Positions 25,875-34,999 of a stretch of DNA of 64,000 nt are shown piece by piece; within the stretch, counting starts at the first letter, position 1, and each line of letters opens with the position of its first letter. The notes below the pieces were generated by a model. It was given only the letters and a program-made list of their open reading frames with translations, was not told where the DNA came from and did no database searches. The DNA is taken from assembly GCA_002027195.1 (NCBI GenBank), contig MWJO01000013.1, positions 1 to 64,000 of the forward strand, written 5' to 3'. This DNA is from Streptomyces sp. GKU 895. GTDB lineage: Bacteria; Actinomycetota; Actinomycetes; Streptomycetales; Streptomycetaceae. Made by a program: the position numbers and the translations under genes.

Positions 25875-27154
25875 GAGGTGGCCCCCAGCACGGGGAAGTC
25901 GTGGTCGGTCAGCCAGTGCCGGCCCACCTCGCGCGAGCGCGCCCAGGACGCCTCCACGGCCGTCTGGTCGGCGCTCTGGCCGAGGTCGGCGGGGGTGGGG
26001 CCGATGCGGCGGGCGAGCGGGGTCAGTTTCTCGACGTCGAAGCCGAAGGCGTCGGCAGCGGCGAGGCCCAGCATGCGGCGGGTCTCCGCGACCGGGATGT
26101 CGTGGAAGGTGCGCTTCAGCCACGCGCGCGTGTCGGGCCAGGTGCCTTCGGGATGCGGGAAGTCACTGCCCCAGAGGATGTTGTCGACACCGATCTCGTA
26201 GCGCTGGGCGAGTTCGCGGCGCTTGGTGTTGGTGGCGCAGACGAAGACCTGCCGGTCGAGGTACTCGTGCGGCGGGCGCTTCAGCTCCTGGAACGGGGAG
26301 AGCTTCTTGCCGCCGTGCGCGCCCAGGTAGAGGCGGTCCATGAACCACAGCAGGTTCGGCAGCCACCAGCAGCCGGACTCCGCGACACCGAACCTGAGCC
26401 CGGGGTGGCGTTCGAAGACGCCGGACCAGAGCAGGAACCACAGCGGCCGGGCGGGCCACCAGGTCACCTCGCTGACGTAGATGCCGAGATGGTCGCCGTA
26501 CTCGTGGCGCGGGGCCGCTCCCGAGTGGGTGAGGACCGGCATCGAGCACTCGGCGGCGGCCGCCCACACCGGGTCGTAACGGCGGTCGTGGTAGGGCTCC
26601 TTGTCGACCCACATGGACGGGATCATCAGGGCGCCGAGGCCGGACTCCTTGGCGCGGTACACCTCGGCGACGACCCTCTCGGCCGGGGCCGTGACCGGCA
26701 GCAGGGCGACGCCGCAGTGCCGTTCGGGGTGCTCGGAGACGAAGTCGGCCAGCCAGCGGTTGTGCGCCTGCGCGCCGGCCATGCCCAGCTCCGGGTCCTG
26801 GTCGCCGGAGAGGCCGAGCCCCACCCCGAAGGGCGCCGCCGTCTGGCTGTCGACCGCGTCGGCGTCCGGGAAGACGACCTCGGCGGCCACCCCGTCGCCG
26901 TCCAGCTCCTTGAGCCGCTGCGCGGTGTCCCAACCTCCGCGCAGGCCTTCCTCGTTGTCCTGGAACCACTTGGCCGCGAAGGCCTCGTTGCGGATGCCGA
27001 GCCGGGTCATCTCCGCACGGCGCCGCTCGCGCCCGGCGAGGAAGTCGTCGAAGTCCCGGTGGAACCGGGCGTCCAGATAGGGCCGGTACTCCTCGGTGGG
27101 CAGCCCGGCGTGGCAGTCGGAGGAGATGATCAGATAGGGCTCCTGGTCGGTCAC
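25871..27154 (-). CDS. Amidohydrolase family protein (PF04909-type), paralogue B
   Basis: The 427-residue protein starts LIISSDCHAGLPTEEYRPYLD and contains MPVLTHSGAAPRHEYG, FGVAESGCWWLPNLLW and ILWGSDFPHPEGTWPD, paralleling paralogue A. A basic loop (GRERRRAEMTRLG) lies near residue 43. The start is the GTG at 27154. It lies 10 bp downstream of the SDR gene in the same operon. Having two paralogues suggests a heteromer or two related substrates in one pathway. Confidence 0.85.
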   Translation of the reverse strand: MTDQEPYLIISSDCHAGLPTEEYRPYLDARFHRDFDDFLAGRERRRAEMTRLGIRNEAFAAKWFQDNEEGLRGGWDTAQRLKELDGDGVAAEVVFPDADAVDSQTAAPFGVGLGLSGDQDPELGMAGAQAHNRWLADFVSEHPERHCGVALLPVTAPAERVVAEVYRAKESGLGALMIPSMWVDKEPYHDRRYDPVWAAAAECSMPVLTHSGAAPRHEYGDHLGIYVSEVTWWPARPLWFLLWSGVFERHPGLRFGVAESGCWWLPNLLWFMDRLYLGAHGGKKLSPFQELKRPPHEYLDRQVFVCATNTKRRELAQRYEIGVDNILWGSDFPHPEGTWPDTRAWLKRTFHDIPVAETRRMLGLAAADAFGFDVEKLTPLARRIGPTPADLGQSADQTAVEASWARSREVGRHWLTDHDFPVLGATS

Positions 27155-27164
27155 GTCGACCCCC

Positions 27165-28049
27165 TCAGTCGAGAATGAAGTTCTCCAGGTACGCCGGGTT
27201 CGCGCGGTCCAGCATCGACTGGGCACGCGCGCGTATCTGCGCGTCGCTGTGCTCGCTCGGCGGCAGCATCCAGAAGCGGTCCGCGCGGATGCCGTCGACG
27301 ACGGTCTCGGCGACCTCCTCGACGGGTGTGAAGCGCACTTCCCGGCCCGCCTCCCTCATCGCGGCCTCCCATTGGTCGAGGCTGCGGTACGGCGTCCTGC
27401 GGGGCCGCTCCTTGGCGTACCGCTCGGGGCGGTTGCGGTGCGACTCCCACAGGCCGGTGCGGAGCATGTGCGGTCCCGGGAACAGGACCGAGGCGCCCAC
27501 GCGCGCGTGCTCGGCCTTCAGATGGGCGTACAGGGACTCGGTCATCGTCACCACGGCCGCCTTGGTGACGGCGTAGACGGAGGCGGTGGGGAGCGGGGCG
27601 ATGCCGCCGTCACCGGAGGACGTATTGACCACATGACCGGGTTGACCCGACTTGATCATGTGGGGGACGAATGCCTGGACACCATGGAAGACGCCCCACA
27701 CATTGACGGAGAACGCCCACTTCCAGTCGTTCGGTTCGTGCTCCCACATCCGGCCTTCGGCACCCGAGCCGACCCCGGCGTTGTTGCACAGCACATGGAC
27801 GGCGCCGTACGTCTCGTAGGCGAAGTCCGCCAGTTCCAGCACCTGTTCGCGCTCGCCGACGTCGACCACGCGCGCGTGCACGTCGGCCCCGCCCGCGCGG
27901 AGCGCCGCGACGGCCGCGTCCAGCGCCGGTCGCTCGACGTCGGCGAGAACGACCTTCAGCCCCTCGGCGGCGAACCGGCGGGCCATGGCGAGACCGACAC
28001 CGCTCGCGGCACCGGTGACGACGGCGACCTGACCGGGCAGGAGGTCCAT
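27165..28049 (-). CDS. SDR family NAD(P)-dependent oxidoreductase
   Basis: The 294-residue protein has the classical SDR motifs TGAASGVG (near residue 12), CNNAGVG (near 88), the catalytic Ser in NTSSGDGG and YxxxK in VYAVTKA. The C-terminal extension with RERP-like basic residues (NRPERYAKERPRRTPY) is usual for the larger hydroxyacyl/alcohol dehydrogenases of this group. Its ATG shares one base with the stop of the decarboxylase-like gene. It probably oxidises or reduces an intermediate made by the operon's other enzymes. Confidence 0.88.
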   Translation of the reverse strand: MDLLPGQVAVVTGAASGVGLAMARRFAAEGLKVVLADVERPALDAAVAALRAGGADVHARVVDVGEREQVLELADFAYETYGAVHVLCNNAGVGSGAEGRMWEHEPNDWKWAFSVNVWGVFHGVQAFVPHMIKSGQPGHVVNTSSGDGGIAPLPTASVYAVTKAAVVTMTESLYAHLKAEHARVGASVLFPGPHMLRTGLWESHRNRPERYAKERPRRTPYRSLDQWEAAMREAGREVRFTPVEEVAETVVDGIRADRFWMLPPSEHSDAQIRARAQSMLDRANPAYLENFILD

Positions 28050-28844
28050 CAGGCGCTCCCCTCCGGAGGACCGTCCAGCACCTGCGCCGGATCGTCGTAG
28101 CGCTGATGGACGTACGGCAGCAGCGCCCGCGCATCCACCCGTTCGACGACCTTGCCGCGCTGGTCGCTGGTCTTCTCGCCGATGGTGATCTCCACCAGCC
28201 GGCGCACCGGCAGGTCGGCCACCGGGTCGTACATCGACTCGCGCAGGACCACGTCGCCGGTGATCCGCTCCAGGCGGCGCACCTTCTCGTTGCGCAGGCA
28301 GTGCACGAGGACGGGATCGCCGTCGAAGCCCGAACCGTCCACCGCGGGAAGGAACTTGAAGTAGAAGTCCGTCTTCTGGGCGGGCTCCGGCAGCGGCAGC
28401 GCACCGGCGACCGCGCCGCGCACCTCCACGAAGGCGATGCCGTGCCGGGCGAGGAAGGCGCGGACGACCAGGCCCTCGCGCTCCACGACGACCTCGCCGA
28501 GCTTCTTGGGCTCGCCGAACACCTCACGGCCGCCGATCAGGGCCCGCTCGTGGGTCATCGGCATGACCAGGGGGTACCAGCCGTCGACGCCGTCATGGGC
28601 GGCCGCGACCGCGAACGAGCCCGCGCCGAGCGGGTATCCGGGCAGGTCGACCTTGCTGATGTTGACCCGGGCCAGCGGCCTGCCCGTGGGCTTCAGGGGC
28701 GGCGGCAGGACCGCCGCGACCGCGTCCGGGTCGGTCTCCCAGACGGCACCACCCGGTGGACCAGATGTCCGGGAGCCTCGCGCCCGCGGTGCGCGCGGCC
28801 GCGATCTCCGCCTCGGTCCGCGCGCCGTACCGTACGCGTGCCAT
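28049..28844 (-). CDS. Acetoacetate decarboxylase family protein, one frameshift
   Basis: The rejoined product is about 264 residues. It opens MARVRYGARTEAEIAAA, and after the break continues GAVWETDPDAVAAVLPPPLK, then YPLVMPMTHERALIGGREVFGEPKKLGEV, a segment typical of acetoacetate-decarboxylase-like (ADC) proteins; the Lys in GEPKK corresponds to the family's catalytic region. One extra G near 28757 breaks the frame. Many ADC-like proteins do not decarboxylate acetoacetate but catalyse aldol-type reactions through a Schiff base, so the reaction is open. It is the first gene of the TetR-controlled operon; AGAAGGG precedes the ATG at 28844. Confidence 0.8.
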
Positions 28845-28876
28845 GCCGTACCGCCCTTCTCCTGATGGGCCGTCAC

Positions 28877-28893
28877 CTGTAACACAGTTACAG
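28877..28893. promoter_or_regulatory. TetR-family operator (perfect inverted repeat)
   Basis: CTGTAAC at 28877-28883 and GTTACAG at 28887-28893 are a perfect 7-bp inverted repeat with a 3-bp centre, between the divergent decarboxylase-like operon and the tetR gene. It is the AT-richest spot of the intergenic region and fits a TetR dimer site controlling both directions. Confidence 0.8.
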
Positions 28894-28944
28894 CAGACCC
28901 CCTGCGGGGTAAATACGCGTGCACGACCAGGACTTGGGGGCAGC

Positions 28945-29580
28945 ATGGCGAGAGCGTCGCTCACCAGGGACGACGTCCTGGACACGGCCGCGAACCTGGT
29001 GAAGCAGCACGGCCCCGAGGCGCTGACGATGCGCAAGCTCGCCGCCGAACTGGGCACCGCCGTCACCTCGATCTACTGGCACGTCGGCAACCGCGAGTCC
29101 CTGCTGGACGCCCTCGTACGGCGGACCGTGGCCGAGCTCGGTGAGATCAGGCCCGCCGGGCGCACCCCGGCCGAGCGGGTCGTGTCCGTGGCCCGCATCC
29201 TGCGCCGGCGGCTGCGCGAGCATCCGCACCTCGTCGCGATGGTCCACGAACGCGGCCTGACCGAGCGGATGTTCCTGCCCGCGCAGCAGGCACTGGTGCG
29301 CGAGGTGCACGCGGCCGGGCTGCGGGGTGCCCGCGCGGCGGAGGCGGTGCGGGCCGTGCAGTTCCAGGTCGTGGGCTTCGTCCTGGTAGAACGCAATCGT
29401 GAACGGGCGCCCGCACAGCAGCCCGCGGAGGACCCGTACGACGACCCCGCGCTCGCCCGCGCCTTCGCCCGTCCCGTCGACGAGGAACGGCTGTTCGTGA
29501 CGTCCGTACGGGCTCTCGCGCGGTCGCTGCTCGACAGCGGGCGAGCCACTCGAGAACGAGGAGAAGCCGCTCGGAAATAA
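28945..29580 (+). CDS. TetR-family transcriptional regulator
   Basis: The 211-residue protein has the TetR helix-turn-helix at about residues 5-55 (LTRDDVLDTAANLVKQHG, then TAVTSIYWHVGNRESLLDAL) and a C-terminal ligand domain of the TetR_C type (RLREHPHLVAMVHERGL onward). The ATG at 28945 gives a standard length. It is divergent from the ADC/SDR/amidohydrolase operon with a perfect operator at 28877-28893 between them, so it most likely represses that operon until the pathway substrate or its derivative binds. Confidence 0.88.
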   Translation: MARASLTRDDVLDTAANLVKQHGPEALTMRKLAAELGTAVTSIYWHVGNRESLLDALVRRTVAELGEIRPAGRTPAERVVSVARILRRRLREHPHLVAMVHERGLTERMFLPAQQALVREVHAAGLRGARAAEAVRAVQFQVVGFVLVERNRERAPAQQPAEDPYDDPALARAFARPVDEERLFVTSVRALARSLLDSGRATRERGEAARK

Positions 29581-29737
29581 TTCGGTGGCGCCCGCCGGGA
29601 CCGTCCTCCTACAGTCGTGATCGCGGGGACGGCTCCGCCGCGTGCTTCCTTCTCTCTTTCCTATGACAACGACAGCGCGCCCACTCTCCGTCCCCGCCTC
29701 TGAGACTTCTCTCCACCTTCCCCCAGGGGGCTTCCGC

Positions 29738-32478
29738 TTGTCCGTACTGTCGTCCGTGCTGCTCCGCCGCCTCCGTACCGTCTACGTCGACCAGGCCGGG
29801 CCGCGTCCGGGCGACCCGTCGACAGCACCAGGGCTCGTCGCGCTCGAAGCCGAGCTCCTGGACCGGGGATTCGCACCGACGGCGGAGCTGCACGCGGCGC
29901 TCGCCTGGCTGGGGCCCGCCGGGCTCGCGGACGCGGGCAAGCAGCTCGTCCGGCACATCGACGCCGAACTGGGCGCGGACCGCACCCACATGCCGATGTT
30001 CCGCAGCTTCCCGGCCTCGGTGCCCGACGACACCTTCCAGCTGTTCGTCGACCGTGTCTTCACGCTGCTGCTGCAGTGGCCGAAGCAGCCGTGCGTACTG
30101 TGCGGCACGGTCGGCAGCGTGCACCCCGTGTCCCCATGCGCGCATCTGGTGTGCCGGGAGTGCTGGGACGGCGCGGACTACGCGGGCTGCCCGATCTGCC
30201 ACCGCCGGATCGACCGCGACGACCCCTTCCTGAAGCCCGCGGCACCGCGTCACGCGCGTGAAGTCGCCGTCGGCCCGCTGAAGTTGCTCGCACTCGGCAA
30301 GGACTCCCGGGCGGACGCGGTGCGGGCGCTGCTGCGGCTGCTGGCCCGGCGGACCCCGCTGCCGCCGCAGGACCGCGACGACGTGAAGATCCTGCTGGCG
30401 CACGCACCGGCCGACCTGGGCTGGTTCCCCGAGGACGTCCCGGTGCGGCAGACCAAGGCGCTGGCCCTCGGCATGCTCCTGCTCGACCGGCACACGCGCG
30501 TGGGGGCCACCGAGCTGCTCGACACGCAGCTCACGACCGCGACGGACGTGCTGCGGCTGCTGTGCGTGTGGTCCGGCGGCGACGGTGACCTGCTGGAGCC
30601 GCCGCGCATGCGCTCGCTCCCGCGCCCGCTGCGGCGCCGGCTGCTCGGCGTCCTCGACGGGCTGGCGATGCCGTCGCTGGTCGAGGACGTGCTGAGGCAC
30701 CCGGGCGCCTGGAAGCGCGCCGCCGAGATCCTGCACCCGTACGAGCGGCACACGCGCCACCCGAAGGCCGCGCTCGCCTTCGCGGTCCTGCGCGCCACGG
30801 ACGTCTCCGAGGGCGCCCTCGGGGAGGCCCTGCTGCGGACGGCCGCGCAGCATCCCGACGCCGTGCGGGTGACCCACCGGGACGCGGTACGGACGACCGC
30901 GGAACAGCCCACCGAGACGCGGACGACCGCGGAACAGACCACCGAGACGCCGACGACCGCAGAACAGCCCGCGACGCGGACGATCGCCGAGCAGCCCACC
31001 GCGACGCCGACGGCCGGAACCCGCATCAGACCGGCAACCTGGACGGGACGCGTCGAACAGGCGCTGCAGGAAGCCGACTTCGAGGGCGCCCTCGACCTGC
31101 TCGCCCAGCGCCCCGGCGAGCTGCTGCGCCGCCTCGACCACCTGCTGCGGCTGCGCGAACTCGACGTACTGCCGGAGGAATGCCGTGACGTGCTGCGCCG
31201 GATGCTGCCCAAGGCCGGCCCCGGGCCGCTGCTGGCCGTGCTCGGGCGGATGCGCATCCGCCATCTCCCGGGCGGGCGGCGGGTGTTCTTCCCGCGTGGC
31301 CAGGTGGCGCACTCGTTCACGATCGACGACACGCGCGTGCCGCTGTCGCCGAAGGTGACGGAGGCGGTCTGCGACCTGCTGGAGGTGGAGGCGCTGCGCC
31401 GCCTCGGCCGGCATGACGAGCCCCGTCTCGACCTGTCCGTGCTCGACTCGGCGCTCACCGGGCTCGCGGTGCCCGCCGCCGAGACCGCCGCCAGCAAGGC
31501 CCTCGTCACCGTCCCGCGCGGCAGCACGCAACCCCTGCCCGAGGGCGAGGTGCTGCGGCTCTTCCTGCACTGGACGGAGCCCGCCAAGCAGCGCGTGGAC
31601 CTCGACCTGTCGGTGGCCTTCTACGACGCCGAGTGGAACTTCGCGGGCCTGTGCGACTACACGAGCCTCGTCCACGACGGCCGTTCGGCCGTCCACTCCG
31701 GCGACCTGGTGTCGGCGCCCGCGCCGGACGGGGCGACCGAGTACGTGGACCTGGACCTGGCGGCACTCGCGGAGCGCGGTGTGCGCTACGCCCTGCCGGT
31801 CGTCTTCAGCTTCAACGACATCGCGTTCGGCGACCTCCTGGACGCCTTCGCCGGCTTCATGGCGCTGCCGTCCGCGGCCGAGGAGGACCGGAACGCGTCG
31901 TACGACCCGCGTACGGTCCGTCAGCGCTACGACCTGGTGGGCGACTCGCGCATCCACGTCCCGATGCTGGTCGACCTCGACCGCCGTACGTTCCTGTGGA
32001 CCGACCTCCACCTCCCGGCCGACGAAGGCTTCCACAGCCTCTACCGGCACGGCGCCGACCTCGGCCGGGTCGCCCAGGACCTGCACCAGTACTTCGCGTC
32101 GGCCGTACGACCCTGTGGGACCTGGCGGTGTGGCGGGCGGCCGCGCGCGGCGACGAGGTCGCGGTGATACGGCGCGCACCGCATCCGCGCGCCCTGGACG
32201 AACTGTGGCGCTACCGGCGGCAGGAAGGGGAGCCGGACACCGCGTTCGCCGCGCGCGTGCGCGACCTCGAAGCGCCCGAGGCGCGGCAACCCTCCGAGAC
32301 GGCCGACGCCCTCGCGGGTGAAGCCGCGTCACACCGGCACGTGTTCCTGGCGCTCGTGCACGGGGGCGTGGCACCGGCCGGCGCGACCGGGTCGGCGTAC
32401 CGGCTGCTGCCGGGGCCGGTCGACGGCTGCGGGCTCGAAGCGCTGGCGGCGGGGGATCTGGTGGCGGCGCTGGGCTGA
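29738..32478 (+). CDS. MXAN_6230/SCO0854 family RING-domain protein with TerD-like domain, one frameshift
   Basis: The product of about 913 residues has a RING-type zinc finger at about 119-155 (CVLC near 119-122, SPCAHLVCRECWD, then CPICHRR near 151-157). Near residues 600-720 lies a region resembling TerD (VLRLFLHWTEP, VDLDLSVAFYD, HSGDLVSAP, EYVDLDLAAL, PVVFSFND). The layout matches my memory of the MXAN_6230/SCO0854 family. Between them are helical repeat-like segments and a Thr/Glu/Gln-rich tandem repeat (30893-31009). One break near 32100 joins QYFASA to RTTLWDLAVWRAA. The TTG at 29738, 7 bp after AGGGGG, is preferred; GTG 29642 and ATG 29663 lie upstream in frame. The function is unknown; a Ter-linked stress role is inferred. 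Confidence 0.82.
30893..31009 (+). repeat. 30-bp in-frame tandem repeat inside the RING-TerD gene
   Basis: Four units (30893-30922, 30923-30952, a 27-bp one at 30953-30979, and 30980-31009) encode variants of TTAEQPTETR. It is a flexible linker between the RING half and the TerD-like half; the unit number probably varies between strains. Confidence 0.85.
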
Positions 32479-32582
32479 GGATTCGAGCCCGCTGGAAGAG
32501 CAGTGAAGTGCCGGGCACCGGAGCAGGGTTGCGGGACGGGTGGGCGCGGGACTGTCAGTGGGGGCCCGTATCCTCAGGGACC

Positions 32583-33592
32583 ATGCTCGAAGACCGTACC
32601 GCCGAGGCGTCCACCCCCACCCAGTGGCCGGCCGCGTATCCGAAGGGATACGCGGTCGTTGACGTGGAGACCACCGGACTGGCCCGCGACGACCGGATAA
32701 TCTCCGCGGCCGTCTACCGGCTGGACGCGCGCGGCGAGGTCGAGGACCACTGGTACACGCTGGTCAACCCCGAGCGCGACCCGGGCCCGGTGTGGATCCA
32801 CGGTCTGACGAGCGACGTGCTGGAGGGCGCGCCCCTGTTCCAGGACATCGCCGAGGAGTTCTCGGCGCGGCTCGAGGGCCGGGTGCTCGTCGCGCACAAC
32901 GCGGTCTTCGACTGGCAGATGATCGCCCGGGAGTACGCGCGCGCGGAGCGCGAGGCGCCGGTGCGGCAGCGGCTGTGCACCATCGCGCTGTCCAAGGAGC
33001 TCGCGCTGCCGCTGCCCAACCACAAGCTGGAGTCGCTGGCCGCCCACTTCGGCGTCGTCCAGCAGCGCGCGCACCACGCGCTCGACGACGCGCGCGTGCT
33101 GGCGGAGGCGTTCCGGCCGAGCCTCAGGGCGGCGGCCTCGCTGAGCATCCGGCTGCCGCTGCACGAGTGCCGGCCGCTGACGGAGTGGACGGACCGGGCG
33201 TGCCCCGGCAGCAGAGCAGCGGCGGTGGCGGCGGTGGGTACGGCGGCTACAGCAGCTATCGGCCGACCAGTTGGCGCCCGGCACGCAAAAGGCCCGCATG
33301 CCCTTATCCCAACCCGGGGCGTTACGAAGAGGGCAAACCGCTCAAGCAGGGCATGCGGGTCGCGTTCTCCGGAGACACCTCGACCGAGCGCGACCTGCTG
33401 GAGGACCGCGCGATCGAGGCCGGGCTGCATGTCGCCACGAGCATCTCCCGACTGACCAGCCTCCTCGTCACCAACGACCCCGACTCGGGCACGTCGAAGG
33501 TCGTCAAGGCCCGGCAGTACGGCACGCCGGTCGTCGACGAGGCGGCGTTCGGCCAGCTCCTGGGCAACGTGGCACCGGCATCTGAAGACTGA
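32583..33592 (+). CDS. DEDDh 3'-5' exonuclease with C-terminal BRCT-like domain, one frameshift
   Basis: The joined product is about 336 residues. The exonuclease domain (20-185) has DVETTG with D27 (motif I), AHNAVFDWQMI (motif II) and HHALDDARVLAE (motif III, HxAxxD), as in DnaQ-type enzymes. After a Gly/Ser/Tyr-rich linker (GGGGGGYGGYSSYRP) comes a BRCT-like domain of about 80 residues (GMRVAFSGDTSTERDLLEDRAIEAGLHV kept short here: core VAFSGDTS and LLVTNDP). The break is near 33205. The combination is typical of actinobacterial repair-type exonucleases. The ATG at 32583 is used. Confidence 0.85.
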
Positions 33593-33593
33593 C

Positions 33594-33740
33594 CGCACGG
33601 ACGGGCGGCGGTCAGCGTCGGATGACGGACCCACGAACAGGAGACATCCCCGCCGGATGACGGACCGCACGGACGGGCGGCACCCGCGCCGGATGACGGA
33701 CCGCCCGCGCGCGTGGCGCCGGCGCCGACGCCGGAGGCGG
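33594..33740. repeat. Imperfect tandem repeats in the intergenic region
   Basis: About three copies of a 45-50 bp unit built from GGATGACGGAC(C) and CGCACGGACGGGCGGC (the last one degenerate, GTACGGACGGGTG) fill most of the 229-bp gap after the exonuclease gene. No gene is apparent. The repeats may fold into hairpins or be slippage products. Confidence 0.6.
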
Positions 33741-33821
33741 GACCGTACGGACGGGTGATTGCGTCGCGACTCGCCCCGCCGCCGCTCGCCCGCGCCCGGC
33801 CGACGGCTCACCCTGTGGCGC

Positions 33822-34054
33822 ATGGCGACTTGCGAAGTTTGCGGCAACAACTACGGCATGACCTTCGAGGTGCACGCCCAGGGCGCGGTCCACGTCTTCG
33901 ACTGCTTCTCCTGCGCGATCCACCGCATGGCCCCGATCTGCGAGCACTGCCGGGTCCAGATCATCGGCCAGGGCGTCGAGGTCGAGGGCCACTGGTTCTG
34001 CGGTGCGCACTGCGCCGCGCGGAGGGGAAGGTGGGCATCGTCGACCGGGTCTGA
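33822..34054 (+). CDS. Small Cys-rich zinc-binding protein, one frameshift
   Basis: The joined protein of about 77 residues begins MATCEVCGNNYGMTFEV and contains three CxxC/CxxH-type pairs: CEVC, CFSCAIH, CEHC, and finally HWFCGAHC. This is a treble-clef or double zinc-ribbon pattern; such proteins are often labelled prokaryotic metallothionein in actinobacteria. An indel near 34020 shifts ARRGRW to the expected ARAEGKVGIVDRV with a stop at 34052-34054. It may sense or store metal, or bind nucleic acid; no direct evidence. Confidence 0.7.
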
Positions 34055-34123
34055 CCACCGGTCCGGCCGGATCCGGCACACCCCTGTGCGAACACCCCAC
34101 GGCCCGAGTTGTACCGTCGTGGG

Positions 34124-34927
34124 GTGTACCGCTTCCTGTTGTCCCGGCAGTGGGTGATCCTCACGCTGGTCGCCCTCCTTCTCATCCCCACGATGATCAG
34201 GCTGGGCATCTGGCAGATGCACCGCTACGACGAGCGCACCGCCCGCAACCAGCTGGTCTCCGACGCGCTGGACGCGAAGCCGGTGCCCGTGGAGACGCTG
34301 ACGTCCCCGGGGCACACCGTGACCAGCAAGGAGCGGTACCACTCGGTGACCGCGAAGGGGCGGTTCGACACCGACCACGAGGTCGTCGTCCGCCGCCGCA
34401 CCAACTCCGACGACGAGGTCGGCTACCACGTGCTGACCCCGTTCGTCCTGAACGACGGCAAGGTGCTGCTGGTCAACCGGGGCTGGATCGCCGCGGACGG
34501 CCCCAGCCAGACCGCGTTCCCGAAGATCCCCGCTCCCCCGCGCGGCGAGATCACCGTCACCGGGCGCCTGATGCCCGACGAGACGACCGAGGCGAGCGGC
34601 ATCAAGGACCTCAAGGGCCTGCCCGACCGCCAGATCATGCTGATCAACAGCGTGCAGGAGGCGAGGCGGCTCGGCGCCGACGTCCTCGGCGGCTACATCG
34701 CCCAGACTGCGCCCGAGCCCAAGGGCGACACCCCGGAGCTGCTGGGCAGCAAGCCCGGCATGGAGAACGCCGCGCTGAACTACGCGTACGCCTACCAGTG
34801 GTGGCTGTTCGCCGCGGCCGTGCCGATCGGCTGGGTCGTGCTGGTGCGACGCGAGACGCGGGACCGCCGGGAGAAGGCGGAAAAGGAGTCGGGCGCGGAG
34901 CCGGAGACAGAACCGGCCGCCGTCTGA
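34124..34927 (+). CDS. SURF1 family cytochrome oxidase biogenesis protein
   Basis: The 267-residue protein has the SURF1 layout: an N-terminal helix (VILTLVALLLIPTMIRLGIWQ), a large loop with RYHSVTAKGRFD, VGYHVLTPFVL and LLVNRGWIAAD, and a C-terminal helix after NYAYAYQWWLFAAA. SURF1 helps insert haem a into the aa3-type cytochrome c oxidase at the membrane. The GTG at 34124 is preferred; a TTG at 34109 is in frame. The acidic tail (EPETEPAAV) is not conserved. Confidence 0.9.
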   Translation: MYRFLLSRQWVILTLVALLLIPTMIRLGIWQMHRYDERTARNQLVSDALDAKPVPVETLTSPGHTVTSKERYHSVTAKGRFDTDHEVVVRRRTNSDDEVGYHVLTPFVLNDGKVLLVNRGWIAADGPSQTAFPKIPAPPRGEITVTGRLMPDETTEASGIKDLKGLPDRQIMLINSVQEARRLGADVLGGYIAQTAPEPKGDTPELLGSKPGMENAALNYAYAYQWWLFAAAVPIGWVVLVRRETRDRREKAEKESGAEPETEPAAV

Positions 34928-34999
34928 GGCCCGCCAGCGACTTCACTCGGGCGGCTCCACCCCGGATTGCCCCGGCACCCCTCCGGGAACCCGCATCCC

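Noticed and set aside
29609..32518. A 969-codon open frame antisense to the RING-TerD gene
   Set aside because: The sense strand encodes recognisable zinc-finger and TerD-like motifs; the antisense product is low complexity.
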